Assembly: GCA_003519585.1 (NCBI GenBank)
Contig: DOWL01000036.1
Span: 14,784 to 32,763, forward strand
DNA from: Nocardioides sp.
GTDB taxonomy: Bacteria > Actinomycetota > Actinomycetes > Propionibacteriales > Nocardioidaceae
DNA length: 17,980 nt
Reading direction: 5' to 3'
Numbering within the stretch: the first letter of the stretch is position 1; each line of letters starts with the position of its first letter. Positions 7,024 through 14,024 of the stretch are shown here, one piece after another. The notes below the pieces were generated by a model. It did no database searches. It was not told the DNA's origin and saw nothing but the letters and a program-made list of their open reading frames with translations. The position numbers were made by a program, and so were the translations under genes.

Positions 7024-9132
7024 ATGTCCCTCGCTGATCAGCACAAGGTCCTATTCGAACCCATCTCAATCGGCCCGAAGACACTTCGAAACCGCTTTTT
7101 CAATGTTCCTCACGGCACCGCCTACGGGGTCCGTCGACCGTCCACATGGGCCTCGTTCCGCGGCATCCGCGCAGAAGGCGGCTGGGCAGCAGTGTCGACG
7201 GAGTTCTCCAGCGTCGGCCCGAGCAGCGACGAGTTCCCGCTGCACTCCAGCGACATCTGGGATGACGAGGATGGGCGACGGCACAAGCTCATGGTGGACG
7301 CCGTCCATGCCCATGGCGCCCTCGCAAGCATCGAACTTCACCATGGCGGCACGCACGCCATGCGTAGGTTGTCACGAGAGCCGGCCTTGTCGCCGTCCGG
7401 CCTAGCGGGTGAGTTGCCTCCACCCGCAGGGCCTCTCGGCACCCCGAAAGTGATGACCTTCGAGGATATCGAGCGGGTGACGCAGTCCTTCGTCGACGCG
7501 GCTATACGAGCACGCGACGTGGGCTACGACATCGTGGATGTGCTCGCGGGATATGGGTATCTCTTCGCACAGTTCCTGTCCCCGTTCCACAACCATCGCA
7601 CCGACAGATACGGCGGGTCGTTGGAGAACAGGGCCAGGTTCTGGATCGAGACTCTCGGGCGAATCCGCGACGCCGTAGGGGCCGACTGCGCCGTCGCGAG
7701 CCGTATGTCGCTCCAGACGCAGGGTCCGTGGGGCCACACGCTGGACGACAGCGTGGCGCTGGTACGGATGGCTGATCCGCTAGTCGACTTCTGGGATCTC
7801 AACGTCGGATCCGTCCTTGATTGGGGTAGCGACATCAGCCCGTCGCGGGTCATCCCCGAAGGACACAACATGGATCTCTTCGCGCGCATCCGAAAGGCCA
7901 CCGAAAAGCCCATCGTCGGGGTATCGAGATGGACGAGTCCCGACTTGATGGCCCAAGCAGTGCAGTCCGGGTTCATCGACATCGTCGGATCTGCCCGCCA
8001 GTCGATCGCCGATCCATTCTTCCCTCAGAAGGTCTATGAGGGTCGTGTCGAGGACATCCGGGAATGCATGGGCATCAACCACTGCATCAGCAGTCTCGAT
8101 CGGGGCAACATGGGGTGCGCTCAGAACGCCACCGCAGGCGAGGAGTACAGGCGCGACTGGCACCCAGAGCGGTTCCAACCGCTCGAACGCCCAGACGTGA
8201 GCGTCTTGGTCGTCGGCGCAGGCCCGGCTGGCTTGGAAGTAGCAATCAGCCTGGCGAGGCGAGGAGCCGAGATGGTGCACCTCGTGGACTCGTCCGACCA
8301 GATCGGTGGCCACCTCCGGCCAGTACTCGACCTACCGGGACTCCGGGAGTGGGGACGCTTCATCGATCACCGGATGATCCAAATCGCCAAGCTCCCCAAC
8401 CTGCAGTTCATCTCATCGACGACCCTGAGCGCCGATGACGTCCTCGACTATGGGGCTTCTCACGTGGTCATCGCGACAGGTGCCCAGTGGTCGGAAACAG
8501 GGATCGCACCAAGCACACACGCGCCGTTGGCCGGCGTGGCCGACCTCCCTTGGGTGTTCACACCCGAGCGGTTACTCGTTCGCGGCGACCGGCCAGTCGC
8601 GGGATGTAGCGTGGTTGTCTACGACGCCGAGGGCGGCTACATGGGGACGGGTCTTGCCCAGCTCCTTGCCGACGAAGGTTACAAGGTCTCTGTCGTGACG
8701 CCGCACGTTCAAGTCGCAGCAGAGGGTGACCTTACGCTGGACGGGCCCGCGGTTCGTGCGTCCCTCCACGCCAGGGGTGTAACCATGTACCGAAACGTCT
8801 GTCTGGCAGAGGTGGGCGACGGCGTACTGCAAGGGACAGGCGAGTTCGAAGAACCCTTCTCGCTCGAGACCGAAGCCCTCGTGCTGGCGACAATGCGGAC
8901 CCCGGTCGACGATCTGTATAGGCGCCTCGTCAGTGACCAGAGCGCACTCGAAGGATCAAGGATCGAAGCCGTCTACTGCATCGGCGATGCGCTGTCGCCG
9001 CGCCCACTGGCCGACTCGATGTTTGACGGTCACCGCTTAGCACGTGAGTTCGAGTCGCTAGACCCGTCGGTGCCACTTCCCTACAAACGCGAGTTGTTGC
9101 ACCTCATGGACGGACACGACCGTCCTGCATGA
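7024..9132 (+). CDS. Trimethylamine-dehydrogenase-family flavoprotein with degenerate Fe-S site (paralogue 1)
   Basis: A 702-residue two-part oxidoreductase. Residues 8-345 form an Old-Yellow-Enzyme TIM barrel for FMN (LFEPISIGPKTLRNRF, then NHRTDRYGGSLENRARFW, then SARQSIADPFF). Residues ~391-690 form the dinucleotide-binding half (SVLVVGAGPAGLEVA). Relatives include trimethylamine, dimethylamine and histamine dehydrogenases and the DgcA/StcD N-demethylases. Two cofactor sites are altered. The Fe-S segment reads C348-x2-Ile351-x2-C354-x10-C365, so the second of four ligands is Ile (ATC at 8074-8076) and the last loop is two residues short. The position of the TMADH flavinylation Cys30 is Gly31 (VPHG). 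TMADH Tyr60, Tyr169 and His172 correspond to Phe, Leu and Tyr. It is therefore not a canonical TMADH, and its substrate is unknown. I chose the ATG at 7024 because TGAGGG lies nine bases upstream and the N-terminus then matches the family. An ATG at 7018 and a TTG at 7015 are alternatives. Confidence 0.9.
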   Translation: MSLADQHKVLFEPISIGPKTLRNRFFNVPHGTAYGVRRPSTWASFRGIRAEGGWAAVSTEFSSVGPSSDEFPLHSSDIWDDEDGRRHKLMVDAVHAHGALASIELHHGGTHAMRRLSREPALSPSGLAGELPPPAGPLGTPKVMTFEDIERVTQSFVDAAIRARDVGYDIVDVLAGYGYLFAQFLSPFHNHRTDRYGGSLENRARFWIETLGRIRDAVGADCAVASRMSLQTQGPWGHTLDDSVALVRMADPLVDFWDLNVGSVLDWGSDISPSRVIPEGHNMDLFARIRKATEKPIVGVSRWTSPDLMAQAVQSGFIDIVGSARQSIADPFFPQKVYEGRVEDIRECMGINHCISSLDRGNMGCAQNATAGEEYRRDWHPERFQPLERPDVSVLVVGAGPAGLEVAISLARRGAEMVHLVDSSDQIGGHLRPVLDLPGLREWGRFIDHRMIQIAKLPNLQFISSTTLSADDVLDYGASHVVIATGAQWSETGIAPSTHAPLAGVADLPWVFTPERLLVRGDRPVAGCSVVVYDAEGGYMGTGLAQLLADEGYKVSVVTPHVQVAAEGDLTLDGPAVRASLHARGVTMYRNVCLAEVGDGVLQGTGEFEEPFSLETEALVLATMRTPVDDLYRRLVSDQSALEGSRIEAVYCIGDALSPRPLADSMFDGHRLAREFESLDPSVPLPYKRELLHLMDGHDRPA

Positions 9133-9145
9133 AACACTAACAACA

Positions 9146-9172
9146 CCGAGGTCCGACGTCCGGCCGCCTCGG
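9146..9172 (+). terminator. Possible terminator hairpin after paralogue 1
   Basis: CCGAGG and CCTCGG flank a 15-base loop that itself holds GTCCGA/TCCGG pairing. It begins 13 bases after the stop codon. There is no T-tract, so this is a weak call. Confidence 0.4.
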
Positions 9173-9307
9173 AACGCGTCAGGGTCGAAGCAGAGCAGAG
9201 GCTCTGGTTTCGATGTCCCCGCGACGCGATCATTCGGGAAGGCCATTACTGACTCTCTGCCAAGCAGAGCAACTGCCGGTCGAGACCCTCACCCAGAACT
9301 CAGATGG

Positions 9308-9475
9308 ATGGTCGACTTCATCGAGCTGACCGCTCGCGATTCGGCAACCACGGTCAAGTACGACCACTTCAGCAGCACCGACCGCACGCTCGTTGTGCAC
9401 CAAGGCCCTTGGAACACGTGGTTCGATCAAGCAGAGATGCGGGCATGGATGACCGTGTGCCCCGGTCAAAACTGA
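9308..9475 (+). pseudogene. Unrecognised gene fragment, possibly SnoaL/NTF2-like
   Basis: An open frame runs from the end of paralogue 1 to a TGA at 9473-9475. Its last 55 codons start at the first in-frame ATG (9308) and look coding: MVDFIELTARDS, then TVKYDHFSSTDRTLVVHQG, then WNTWFDQAEMRAWM. The alternating strands, and an ending similar to 'FDGDRIVRWR..YFDP' in SnoaL-like proteins, suggest the C-terminal half of such a fold. There is no ribosome-binding site and no N-terminal half. The family suggestion is weak. Confidence 0.3.
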
Positions 9476-9682
9476 AGCTGTTCGGCCAGTCGGCTGCGTT
9501 CCGACTTGGCAGCGGCGATACCGGCCATAGATCGAGCCGTGACGCAGGCGCCATCGCGCTGACCCGATCACCCGATGTGCCGCGACTATCCGCCCATCGC
9601 TGACGTCGGCCGCTCGGGCTACCGGGCCAGCCTTGTGGCTTCGGAGTGCAGGCTGAGATGTTCCCGGCGCTCCGGACATGGC

Positions 9683-9736
9683 AGCTGAGGTTCCCAAGTA
9701 GCCGACCTGCGGCCGCCCGACCCGGGAACCTCAGCT
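9683..9736. repeat. 13-bp perfect inverted repeat, 28-base spacer
   Basis: AGCTGAGGTTCCC (9683-9695) and its exact complement GGGAACCTCAGCT (9724-9736). It lies between convergent genes, paralogue 1 from the left and the reductase from the right. It could be a bidirectional terminator, or the ends of a small mobile element remnant. No target-site duplication was seen. Confidence 0.6.
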
Positions 9737-9759
9737 CAGTTGTCACCGAGGACGATGTG

Positions 9760-9807
9760 CTCCCCACCGTCAGCACCGCGTCGCCTTTCTCTGCTGACGG
9801 TGAGGAG
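9760..9807. repeat. 16-bp inverted repeat with one mismatch
   Basis: Arms 9760-9775 and 9792-9807 pair at 15 of 16 positions, including 11 perfect inner pairs (CACCGTCAGCA with TGCTGACGGTG), around a 16-base loop. It follows the previous repeat by 23 bases and lies about 130 bases beyond the reductase stop on the minus strand. Confidence 0.6.
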
Positions 9808-9935
9808 TCTGCCGGCTCACCAAGCGTCCTACGCTCAACGAGAAGCCCGGCCATCATCGAGAGACCACGGTCCACGAGCCGTCCACCAGGAATCGGTCCT
9901 TCGCTGCCGCGATGACGACGTCCGCGACGCGGTGC

Positions 9936-10922
9936 TCAGAGGTCGAGCACCAGCCTTCGCGAGGCGGATCGCGACACACACACCATCAAGGAGTCGCCAC
10001 ACGCTTGCTCCTCGGGCGTGAGGACGGTGTCGCGGTGGTCGGGAGTCCCCTCGACGATGAATGTCTCACAGGTCCCGCAGGTTCCTTCGTTGCAGGAGGA
10101 TAGGACGTTTACGCCGACCTTCGTTAGAGACTCCAGTATCGACTGGCCCGGAGGAACTGTAACAGTCAGCCCCGACTTGGCCAGTACTACCTCGAATTCT
10201 CGCTCTGAAGTGGGCTGAGGGCGTGCGCGAGGCTGGAAGCGCTCGACCCGGAGGCGCTCGGCACTGCCACACCACGCGGCAGCTTCTTCGGCGGCGTCGA
10301 GCATCGGCTCGGGGCCACAGCAGTAGACGAGCGCGTCCGGCCCCACATCCCTCATGATCTCCCCGAAAGGGATCAAACCGCACTCGTCCTTCGGGAACAG
10401 GCGCACTCGGTCAGGGTGATCGTTGAGGAGCTCGCCGGCGAGGAACATGTCCTGCCGTGTTCGAGCCCCGTAGTGGAGGACCCAGTTCGCCCCGGCAGCC
10501 TCGGCGTCCTCGATCATCGGGATCAGTGGCGTGATGCCGATCCCTCCCGCGAGGAAGACGTACTCGCGAGCGGGCGTTAGCGGGAAGCGATTTCGCGGAC
10601 CCCTCGCCTCGACGACCGCCCCGGTTCCCAGCTTGTCGAAGACGAACCGCGAACCACCCCGCCCATGGGCCACCAAAAGGACTGCGATCCGCCAGGTGTC
10701 GTCGTGGAGGCCGCCGCACAGTGAGTACTGCCGCACCAGGTCAGCTCCGAGCACCAGGTCGACGTGCGCTCCGGGCGCCCACGAAGGGAGGACACCTCCT
10801 CCAGCTTCCCGCAACTCGAGAACGGCTACGTCCCCGCGAACCTCCCTACGAGCCACCTGGAGCAACAGGTTCCTCTCCGTCGCGACGGGGGACGAGGCGT
10901 CGTCAACCGCGGGTAGCGACAT
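9936..10922 (-). CDS. Rieske oxygenase reductase (phthalate-dioxygenase-reductase type, FMN + NAD + plant-type [2Fe-2S])
   Basis: A 328-residue electron-transfer protein that passes electrons from NAD(P)H to the terminal oxygenase. Domain order is flavin barrel first (RQYSL at 64-68, typical FMN contact), nucleotide domain next (GGIGITPL at 126-133 and CCGPEPML at 201-208), and a C-terminal plant-type ferredoxin last. The cluster ligands are Cys277, Cys282, Cys285 and Cys315 (SSCNEGTCGTC, then MVCVSR). This order matches VanB/PobB and class IA reductases. Its ATG lies inside the end of the Rieske gene, and the two overlap by 20 bases in different frames, so translation is coupled. All cofactor motifs are intact. 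The partner is certainly the adjacent oxygenase; the substrate follows from that enzyme. Confidence 0.94.
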   Translation of the reverse strand: MSLPAVDDASSPVATERNLLLQVARREVRGDVAVLELREAGGGVLPSWAPGAHVDLVLGADLVRQYSLCGGLHDDTWRIAVLLVAHGRGGSRFVFDKLGTGAVVEARGPRNRFPLTPAREYVFLAGGIGITPLIPMIEDAEAAGANWVLHYGARTRQDMFLAGELLNDHPDRVRLFPKDECGLIPFGEIMRDVGPDALVYCCGPEPMLDAAEEAAAWCGSAERLRVERFQPRARPQPTSEREFEVVLAKSGLTVTVPPGQSILESLTKVGVNVLSSCNEGTCGTCETFIVEGTPDHRDTVLTPEEQACGDSLMVCVSRSASRRLVLDL

Positions 10923-12072
10923 CGGCGTAGCTGCGGACGACGAGCTCGTGAAACTTTAGGATCATTTCGTCAGCGGGCGATGAGAGCTGCCCGTGACTCA
11001 TCATGCCTGACCGCAGGCCCGCGTTCTGAAGTCGCACGGCGTCCGCGTCCTCGCCCATTGTCCGCTCCCACATGTTCTCCCAGTCGACAGCGAATGCGGG
11101 GTCGAGGCCCTTCCGCGCCCACGTGTGGCTCACAAAGCGCGTCTTGTCAACGGCGACGGGGACCGTGTAGCCCGCGAAGATGTGATAGTCGTCCTTGCTG
11201 AAGAACGAGCCGGGGTGAAGGTAGACGTAGCGCTCCCCGTACGTCGGGTCCATCCCGTGCCGAGCGAGCACCGGCCCTGACTCGCGGTATCCATTGATCG
11301 CGCCGACAAGATTCTGGGTGACCCGGACCTCACGATCCTTGAGTGACTTGAACTCAGCGTCGAAACTTTCAGCGTGGATCGTGGGACAGTGGTAGCACTC
11401 GTTGGCGTTCTCGCACCACGCCTTCCAGTTCGCGTCGATGTCGATCGAGGTCACTCCCCGGTACTCGTAGTCCCCGTCGTTAAACGCGAGTTCCCACTCG
11501 GTTCCGAGGTCCTCGAGCTCCGGAAACGCGTCCGCGAGCGACTCGGCATCCGGGTCGGGGTTCACGAAGACGAGACCGTTCCAAATGTCGACCGATGCGG
11601 GCTTGAGGGCGACTCCCTTCCCGCTGAGCTCTTCCTTTGAGCACAGAGGCGCTGCACGAAGGGAGCCGTTCAGGTTGTAGGTCCAGCCGTGGTACTGACA
11701 TTGAAGTAGTGGAGAGTTCCGGTTCTCCAGAGCCACGGGATAGGCGCGGTGCTGACAGATGTTCACCAGAGCACGGAGCAGGCCATCGCGCCCACGCGTC
11801 ACCACGATCGGAACCTGGCCGACGTCAGCCAGAAGTTGGTCGCCGGGTTGGGAGACCGAAGACAGTGGTCCCGCCAGCTGCCAAGCATATGGAAACACCG
11901 ACGTCAGCTCGAACCGGAAAACGTCCTCATCGCGATACCAGCGAGTCGGCAGTGTCAGGTGGTCGGATCGCCTGCGTTGGTAGTGCGCGACCTCGGCCGC
12001 AATCCTAGGCGGGACTACGTTGCTCCTCTGCGGCTTCGAGCGGAACGCGAGTTGAGACTCTATGGCTGTCAT
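10903..12072 (-). CDS. Rieske non-heme iron oxygenase, alpha subunit (quaternary-ammonium-oxygenase-like)
   Basis: A 389-residue terminal oxygenase. The Rieske [2Fe-2S] domain uses Cys106-x-His108 and Cys125-x2-His128 (NICQHRAYPV, then QCQYHGWTY). The catalytic iron site is His228 and His233 in ENANECYHCPTIH, with Asp342 (GEDADAV) the likely third ligand. Three residues before the first His is Glu225. In carnitine oxygenase CntA and related choline/glycine-betaine/stachydrine enzymes this bridging position is also Glu, while ring-hydroxylating dioxygenases such as naphthalene dioxygenase use Asp. I therefore infer an N-demethylase or hydroxylase of a quaternary amine or similar small substrate, forming alpha-only oligomers, since no beta subunit is present. 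A ribosome-binding site (GGAG) lies seven bases before the ATG. A divergent Lrp-type gene and an intervening palindrome suggest control by that regulator. The exact substrate is uncertain. Confidence 0.92.
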   Translation of the reverse strand: MTAIESQLAFRSKPQRSNVVPPRIAAEVAHYQRRRSDHLTLPTRWYRDEDVFRFELTSVFPYAWQLAGPLSSVSQPGDQLLADVGQVPIVVTRGRDGLLRALVNICQHRAYPVALENRNSPLLQCQYHGWTYNLNGSLRAAPLCSKEELSGKGVALKPASVDIWNGLVFVNPDPDAESLADAFPELEDLGTEWELAFNDGDYEYRGVTSIDIDANWKAWCENANECYHCPTIHAESFDAEFKSLKDREVRVTQNLVGAINGYRESGPVLARHGMDPTYGERYVYLHPGSFFSKDDYHIFAGYTVPVAVDKTRFVSHTWARKGLDPAFAVDWENMWERTMGEDADAVRLQNAGLRSGMMSHGQLSSPADEMILKFHELVVRSYADVATRG

Positions 12073-12093
12073 CTGCGGACTCCATCCTTGAAC

Positions 12094-12108
12094 TGACGTT
12101 TTCCGTCA
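12094..12108. promoter_or_regulatory. 15-bp palindrome, candidate Lrp/AsnC operator
   Basis: TGACG-TTTTC-CGTCA is a 15-bp dyad with an AT-rich centre, the size and style of Lrp/AsnC-family sites. It lies 21 bases upstream of the Rieske ATG and just downstream of the predicted -10 box, so binding would block transcription. The divergent Lrp-type gene is the natural binder. Confidence 0.5.
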
Positions 12109-12136
12109 CTCTATCCCCATCACTGAGCACTGACTA
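12108..12136 (-). promoter_or_regulatory. Candidate promoter of the Rieske-reductase operon
   Basis: On the minus strand TAGTCA (12131-12136) and TAGAGT (12108-12113) are spaced by 17 bases, resembling TTGACA-N17-TANNNT. This predicts a start point inside the palindrome at 12094-12108. The match is moderate. Confidence 0.4.
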
Positions 12137-12401
12137 TCGTTCAGGTCAGATTTTCTGCATCTCGCCGCCACTCAGTCATGCCCGACAGATTGGCCTACCC
12201 CGAGCTCGGTGAGCCGACGTACGCCGACCCCGCAGGGACTGGTGCGTTCGAGGTGATCCGAGCACAAGGACGCCCTCGCCAAGGCCGGACCCCAGGAGCC
12301 CCACGGGCCAGCGCTCTCCGTAGGAGACGCGCGGGGATTCGGTATGTCCCGCGACGAACTACTAACGTCCGCGCTTCGCAAGGCGCGACGAACGCCCCTC
12401 C
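12137..12401. other. Gap between divergent Rieske and Lrp-type genes
   Basis: No intact gene. One plus-strand stretch, MSRDELLTSALRKARRTPLL (about 12341-12400), looks protein-like but has no recognisable family and runs into the regulator's promoter. A second weak dyad, CTGAC-N10-GTCAG (12130-12149), sits near the -35 side of the Rieske promoter. Confidence 0.35.
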
Positions 12402-12407
12402 TATGCT
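12402..12407 (+). promoter_or_regulatory. Candidate -10 box for a leaderless Lrp-type transcript
   Basis: TATGCT occupies exactly -12 to -7 relative to the GTG start at 12414, as in leaderless actinobacterial genes. The only strong Shine-Dalgarno-like sequence (GAAGGAGG, 12426-12433) lies inside the gene with no start codon after it, which supports leaderless initiation at the GTG. Confidence 0.5.
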
Positions 12408-12413
12408 GGCCTC

Positions 12414-12911
12414 GTGGAACACAACGAAGGAGGACAGCCGAGAACAGCCTTAGACGGCTTCGACGCAGTGGACCGTAGCCTCATCGAAGAGCTGCAGCGT
12501 GACGGACGTGCGTCATACAAAGAGCTCGCTGCGAGCTGCCACGTGCCTGAGGCCACGGTACGACGTCGGGTCAATCGACTGCTCGACAGCGGAGTAATCA
12601 ATGTTGTGGGCGTCCTGAACACGCTCGCGTCCGAGACGACAATAAACGCGCAGCTCCACATAGGGCTCGACCGAGATCCTGAGGCTGTCGCTCGGGAGAT
12701 GGCGCAGTGGCCTGAAGTCACGTGGGTGGCCCTCACTGCGGGGCCACGCCCCCTGCTGGTCGAGGTGGTGTGTGTCGGTCGCAGCGGGGTGGTCGATTTG
12801 GTCCGTCGAGCGCATCAGGTTGACGGGGTTACCAGTGTGCAGAGCGTTGTCTACTTGAAAGTACTCAAGACGATGTACGCCGGGCCGCCGCCCGGGAGTG
12901 TCCTGACCTGA
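12414..12911 (+). CDS. Lrp/AsnC-family transcriptional regulator
   Basis: A 165-residue DNA-binding protein. Residues ~15-62 form the AsnC-type winged HTH (DAVDRSLIEELQRDGRASYK, then ELAASCHVPEATVRRRVNRL, then VINVVGV). Residues ~75-158 form the ligand-binding RAM domain (INAQLHIGL, then VTWVALTAGPRPLLVEVV, then VQSVVYLKVLKT). Family members act as dimers or octamers that respond to amino acids or related amines. The start is a GTG with a -10 box six bases before it. No better start lies downstream near the internal AAGGAGG. It is divergent from the Rieske operon, and a 15-bp palindrome lies in the shared upstream region, so it is the likely local regulator. Whether it activates or represses cannot be told from sequence, though the palindrome position favours repression. 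Confidence 0.9.
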   Translation: MEHNEGGQPRTALDGFDAVDRSLIEELQRDGRASYKELAASCHVPEATVRRRVNRLLDSGVINVVGVLNTLASETTINAQLHIGLDRDPEAVAREMAQWPEVTWVALTAGPRPLLVEVVCVGRSGVVDLVRRAHQVDGVTSVQSVVYLKVLKTMYAGPPPGSVLT

Positions 12912-13089
12912 TGGAACCGATGCGGTCAGGGCCTTCGGTAATCAGCATTGGAAAGTCTTGACTCACGACCCTCCGGTCAGATCGAGCGTTGCAGTGAGGC
13001 CTCGCCTGCACCGAGCACTGCGTTGACCTGCCAAAGGGCGCCACGATCTTGCTGTGCCCGTACTCGCCAGTGCTGCCCTAGTGGCATCG

Positions 13090-13375
13090 ACCAGGGGCCG
13101 GCAGCAGGACGACCGCGCCCCGCTCCCCCACGACCGACGCTCCGGGAACCATCGGTCGCCACAGGTCGCCCGGCCTGCGCCGCCTCCAGCAGGAGACCGT
13201 CACGACCGCCATCCACGTCACCCACGACCAGGAGGAAGCGTCCCTGCCGTCCGACAACGTGGTCGCGCTGGACCACGGTCTGGGAAGCAGAAGGGCAGCC
13301 CTGCATCGGACTGCTACCTGCCAACTGATGTCTTCGTCGCCATCCTTCGGCACACCAACATGATCAGGGCATCGC
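13090..13375 (+). pseudogene. Decayed sugar-type ABC transporter ATPase (UgpC/MsiK-like), C-terminal part
   Basis: Fragments of an import ATPase appear in order in two frames. LRRLQQETVTTAIHVTHDQE (from about 13175) continues as EASLPSDNVVALDHG. This is the region after the Walker B/D-loop and includes the H-loop histidine (codon 13223-13225), normally 'LRRLQRELGITTVFVTHDQEEA.. SDRIVVMNHG'. After a frameshift, KGSPASDCYLPTDVFVAIL then HTNMI matches the family's 'VGSPEDLYERPANVFVAGFIGSPNMI'. GRQQDDRA at about 13096 may be a worn 'SGGQQQRVA' signature. Walker A is missing. It runs into the end of the GlcG/HbpS gene on the other strand. This ATPase type serves sugar importers, the class of permease the orphan SBP would need. 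Confidence 0.75.
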
Positions 13376-13852
13376 CCGAGAGACCTCGGCCGGACTGACG
13401 AAAGGCCGTCCCGTCGCGTCATGCCCGCGCCCACGGGGCTCGAGGCCCACTGCAGCGATGGCTTCCATCGCCACGGATTCGTCATTGTCGGACGTGTCGC
13501 CTGACACGCCCACCGCCCCGACGAGCTGACCACTGGCGTCGTCGACCAGCACCCCGCCCGGTACGGGGATGACACGTCCGTCGAGAGCTGCTGTCGCCGA
13601 CGCGACGAATTGCGGCTGGAGTTCGCCTCGCTCCATGATCGCGCGCGAGTTCATGCCGAGCGCCAGCGCGCCGTAAGCCTTGCCCCGGGCGATCTCGAAT
13701 CGTCCAATGGGCGAGGCGTCCGATCTCTCCGCCACCACGACGTGCCCTCCACTGTCGAGCACGACGACTGTCAGCGGGCGCAGGTGTAGGCGGCCTGCCG
13801 CCGCGTGAACCAACTGTGCGATCTGCCGACCGGTCTCCAGCGATAGTGTCAT
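13364..13852 (-). CDS. GlcG/HbpS-family protein (PF03928)
   Basis: A 162-residue protein that is one GlcG/HbpS domain. Visible family features are VVVLDSGGHVVVAERSDASP (29-48), ARGKAYGALALGMNSR (55-70) and VPGGVLVDD, then QLVGAVGVSGDTSDNDE (residues ~97-124). The Gly-rich loop plus the 'AVGVSGD...DE' stretch is the family core. HbpS of Streptomyces binds heme and senses redox stress, while GlcG lies in glycolate operons without a clear function. Many members sit in catabolic operons, as here. No signal peptide is present, so it is cytosolic. The ribosome-binding site AGAAGGA lies about six bases before the ATG. It follows paralogue 2 by 172 bases on the same strand and may share its transcript. 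The 3' end abuts the broken ATPase from the opposite strand. The function here is unknown. Confidence 0.88.
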   Translation of the reverse strand: MTLSLETGRQIAQLVHAAAGRLHLRPLTVVVLDSGGHVVVAERSDASPIGRFEIARGKAYGALALGMNSRAIMERGELQPQFVASATAALDGRVIPVPGGVLVDDASGQLVGAVGVSGDTSDNDESVAMEAIAAVGLEPRGRGHDATGRPFVSPAEVSRAMP

Positions 13853-14024
13853 ACCGATTCCTTCTCGTTCTGCCGTCGAATCACCAGCACCAATGACTCA
13901 GCTGGGGCCACCTCGGGTCGGCACTCACTCGCAGATCGAGACGGGGAGCACGAACCGCGAATCGTGGGCGGCCGTTCGAGGCAGCGCCCGGGATTGACCG
14001 GTTGACACGTCCAGCGCCCGAGCG

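Noticed and set aside
7024..9132. Annotation as 2,4-dienoyl-CoA reductase
   Set aside because: The barrel and Fe-S flanks (QNATAGEEYRR, WHPERF) follow the TMADH branch rather than FadH, although the reaction remains unknown.
9683..9736. Insertion-sequence terminal repeats
   Set aside because: Only 28 bases lie between the arms, there is no transposase and no target duplication.
9369..9875. 168-codon minus-strand frame in the gap after the reductase
   Set aside because: Spans both large inverted repeats, has no ribosome-binding site and no recognisable domain.
13054..13398. 114-codon plus-strand frame as an intact gene
   Set aside because: It is one of the frames crossing the broken ATPase; the middle of the ATPase is in another frame, so it is not an intact protein.
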